This document shows positions 62,143-64,000 of a stretch of 64,000 nt of DNA, piece after piece. The notes beneath the pieces were generated by a model. It made no database searches. It was not told the origin of the DNA and worked only from the letters and a program-made list of their open reading frames with translations. Source of the DNA: an uncultured Pelagibacteraceae bacterium (GTDB taxonomy: Bacteria; Pseudomonadota; Alphaproteobacteria; Pelagibacterales; Pelagibacteraceae). The stretch is taken from positions 62,001-126,000 of the forward strand of contig CACEXE010000001.1 of NCBI GenBank assembly GCA_902563435.1, read 5' to 3'. How positions within the stretch are numbered: position 1 is the stretch's first letter; the number at the start of each line of letters is the position of its first letter. A program made the translations under genes and the position numbers.

Positions 62143-63797
62143 TGGAAATAAGATTAAGAGATCCAAAATTTTTAATGAAACTATCTAAATTAGGATCTTT
62201 TCATCAATCAAAATTATCATTTCTAAGATCTTTTTTATCTGAATTTAAAGATTGGAAATATAGCCGAGATTTATTTCAACTAAATGACAAAGGACATGGG
62301 AGAGCAGTTTATTCATTTACAAAAGATAAAAGAACATATTCTCTCATTTGTTTTGCCAATGAAATCAAAGATGACGAGAGATCAGATAGAGTAATAGCCA
62401 CTAAGTGGGATGCTGCTTTTACTCTGTTTGATGGAATTCCATCAAAAGAAGATATTGATAGACTTAACGATAATGTTCCAAAACAAGAGGTGGGAAGACT
62501 TTCGTATAAGGAATTAACACTATCAAGAGCCAATAAGTCAGTAAGAGTTTTTGACCATGTGGTTGAAAGTTTATCAAATGGAGAGCAACCTAATAAAGAG
62601 ATTTTATCTAAAGTAGGTTATTTATATAGAACAACGGCTGTTTATGGCTCTGGAAAATTTGGATTAGCGGACAGGTTTAGAATTAAAAATAGAGAGGAAA
62701 TCAGAGGACCTTTTAGATTAGAAATGATGCTAGTTTATCTCGTTAGACAATTTACATTTGATCAGGTTAATCATATTGCAAAAAATAAAAATCCAAAATT
62801 AGCAGTAGAATTAGATCCCGCAATTAGCAGAAACTTAGGAATAGGAAACTCCACTGGTCTTGGTATGGCTCCTTTTATTGTTAATCATCCAACTTTGTTG
62901 AATAATTGGATACATGCAAGAGAAACTGCTTTGAAACAAATAAGAGAAATAGAGCAAGTTTCAAAAAATGACATTGATATTTTTTATAATTGCCTAATTA
63001 AATCTTTAAAGAATATAACCAGTTGGCACACTGATAGTGAATTTCAAAAAGAAAAAATCAAAGGTTTAATTGAAGATTTAAAAAAGTTTATAAAATTTAT
63101 GAAAGAAGATTTTAAATTTCAAAATTCATATCAATTTAATCAAATTTACAACTGGTCAGAGGAAAATTTGAATGATGAATGTATAGAATATATTGTATCT
63201 ATGATGATGGAACCGTATGATAACATAGTTAATCCATTGATTACGCAAATGAGTTCTGATGAGGAAAAGCATTTTAACATTCCCGTTGATAGAACTATTG
63301 AAGATTTAAGAAACATATTAGAAAATAAATATTCTGAAATACTTAAAATTGATTTTTTAAAAGACAAAAATAATCAAAACTTTTGGTTTATATCGAAAAA
63401 TAAAGAAGAACCTAGAATAGGAGACAGATATATTGATGAGGGATCTGATTTAGAACAACCTTTGGCAATAGCAAGAGACATAAATAAACTTTATGAAGCT
63501 GTATTTACAAAAAAAAATAGTTCTAAAATTGGCAAATTTTTAAAAGATAATAATCATTTAAGACACGTTGTCAGAAGAGCATTTATTGTAGAAAAGTTTC
63601 CTTATTCAGAAATCCAAGACAATACAATTGGGTCCAAACTAGTTCCAATTGATATGTTAAGATTAAAATTATCATTTTTTGGAGCTATTAAGTTTGATCC
63701 TAGATCAGATAAATGGTTGCGTATTTGCATGTTCCAAGGAGCACCTTTGCCTTCAGAACTTGGAAATTTTGATGATAAATGGATTTATAAATCATAA
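62142..63797 (+). CDS. Large conserved-looking protein of unknown function
   Basis: A 551-residue soluble protein, no signal peptide or membrane span, that I do not recognise. It starts MEIRLRDPKFLMKLSKLG and contains ATKWDAAFTLFDGIP, GPFRLEMMLVYLVRQFTFDQ and the Gly/Asn-rich block SRNLGIGNSTGLGMAPFIVN (near residue 230), which looks like a ligand-binding or catalytic loop. A helical middle section follows, and the C-terminal part has RHVVRRAFIVEKFPY. It is linked by one base to the M19 gene and by four bases to the DUF3726-like gene, suggesting a three-gene unit. Confidence 0.75.
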   Translation: MEIRLRDPKFLMKLSKLGSFHQSKLSFLRSFLSEFKDWKYSRDLFQLNDKGHGRAVYSFTKDKRTYSLICFANEIKDDERSDRVIATKWDAAFTLFDGIPSKEDIDRLNDNVPKQEVGRLSYKELTLSRANKSVRVFDHVVESLSNGEQPNKEILSKVGYLYRTTAVYGSGKFGLADRFRIKNREEIRGPFRLEMMLVYLVRQFTFDQVNHIAKNKNPKLAVELDPAISRNLGIGNSTGLGMAPFIVNHPTLLNNWIHARETALKQIREIEQVSKNDIDIFYNCLIKSLKNITSWHTDSEFQKEKIKGLIEDLKKFIKFMKEDFKFQNSYQFNQIYNWSEENLNDECIEYIVSMMMEPYDNIVNPLITQMSSDEEKHFNIPVDRTIEDLRNILENKYSEILKIDFLKDKNNQNFWFISKNKEEPRIGDRYIDEGSDLEQPLAIARDINKLYEAVFTKKNSSKIGKFLKDNNHLRHVVRRAFIVEKFPYSEIQDNTIGSKLVPIDMLRLKLSFFGAIKFDPRSDKWLRICMFQGAPLPSELGNFDDKWIYKS

Positions 63798-63801
63798 ATA
63801 A

Positions 63802-64000
63802 ATGAGAAGCTTTAGTGAAATAGAAGTAACTACAAAAAAAGCATCTAAAGCTATTGGTTTTTCTTGGGGAATATCAGAGGAGGTTGGAAAAAATATTCGA
63901 TTACTAGAAATGTTTGGATTGCCAGGTCTTAAAAATTTAAACCAATACTACAAAATTTATAAAATCAGTAATTTTGAAAATATAGATGAAATATCGGCCT
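63802..64000 (+). CDS. DUF3726-like protein, N-terminal part cut by the window edge
   Basis: A frame begins at ATG 63802, four bases after the preceding stop, and is still open at the right edge (66 codons seen). The start reads MRSFSEIEVTTKKASKAIGF followed by SWGISEEVGKNIRLLEMFGLPGL, which resembles the N-terminus of DUF3726 proteins. Function is not known. It continues the operon with the M19 and 551-residue genes. Confidence 0.6.
   Translation, partial: MRSFSEIEVTTKKASKAIGFSWGISEEVGKNIRLLEMFGLPGLKNLNQYYKIYKISNFENIDEISA

Noticed and set aside
1..64000. tRNA, rRNA, CRISPR, insertion sequence or prophage genes
   Set aside because: No cloverleaf-like segment, regularly spaced repeat, transposase, integrase or phage structural gene was seen, and gaps are too short to hold most of these.

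Overview
The window looks like a piece of a SAR11 (Candidatus Pelagibacter-type) alphaproteobacterial chromosome. The evidence is the very AT-rich sequence, the dense packing of genes (many 1-8 nt overlaps, no gap over about 250 nt), neighbouring convergent genes that share stop-codon bases, the absence of mobile elements, and the content: an island for methylated amines, osmolytes and one-carbon compounds. No rRNA, tRNA, CRISPR array or insertion sequence was found. The identification rests on gene content and protein motifs only.

Layout. Positions 1-14.7 kb hold mixed housekeeping genes: the tail of an oligopeptide ABC ATPase, bioY, a bifunctional beta-oxidation enzyme, agmatinase plus aldehyde dehydrogenase, argE, csaA, a LysE exporter, and a run of acnA, a YfgM-like gene, bamB, a cupin, zapE and yjbQ. 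From 14.7 to 32.7 kb nearly everything is on the minus strand. In order of transcription this is tdm (TMAO demethylase), a small winged-helix gene, an FAD amine-oxidase-like gene, and a first module of a glutamine-synthetase-like enzyme with a three-part split glutamate synthase. Then come a basic 135-residue protein, amt, two tiny membrane proteins, a second module of the same type (best read as gmaS-mgsABC), a PLP lyase and a photolyase. From 32.9 to 39.9 kb, on the plus strand, lies a ProXVW/TmoXVW-type osmolyte transporter interrupted by three small unknown genes and followed by glycerol kinase. Tmm (trimethylamine monooxygenase) faces it on the minus strand. From 41.3 to 49.4 kb there is a glycerol-3-phosphate dehydrogenase and then an operon of a sugar-type binding protein, two permeases, a GH63-like hydrolase, an iron alcohol dehydrogenase and a class I amidotransferase. 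This may be a catabolic system for a glucosyl-glycerol or glucosyl-glycerate type osmolyte. From 49.4 to 56.3 kb formate-THF ligase faces a four-subunit sarcosine oxidase / N-methylglutamate dehydrogenase operon. From 56.3 kb to the end are a BT1-family transporter, small genes, yedK, purEK, an M19 dipeptidase, a large unknown protein and the start of a DUF3726-like gene.

How it fits together. TMAO or betaines enter through ProXVW/TmoXVW. Tmm oxidises trimethylamine to TMAO. Tdm splits TMAO into dimethylamine and a one-carbon unit passed to tetrahydrofolate. Monomethylamine is taken in by Amt-type transport or made internally, coupled to glutamate by GmaS, converted to N-methylglutamate by MgsABC and oxidised by the Mgd/Sox-type complex. 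Fhs links the tetrahydrofolate one-carbon pool to formate and ATP. The step from dimethylamine to methylamine has no recognised gene here. The duplicated GS/split-GOGAT module and the neighbouring FAD enzyme are the most interesting candidates for it.
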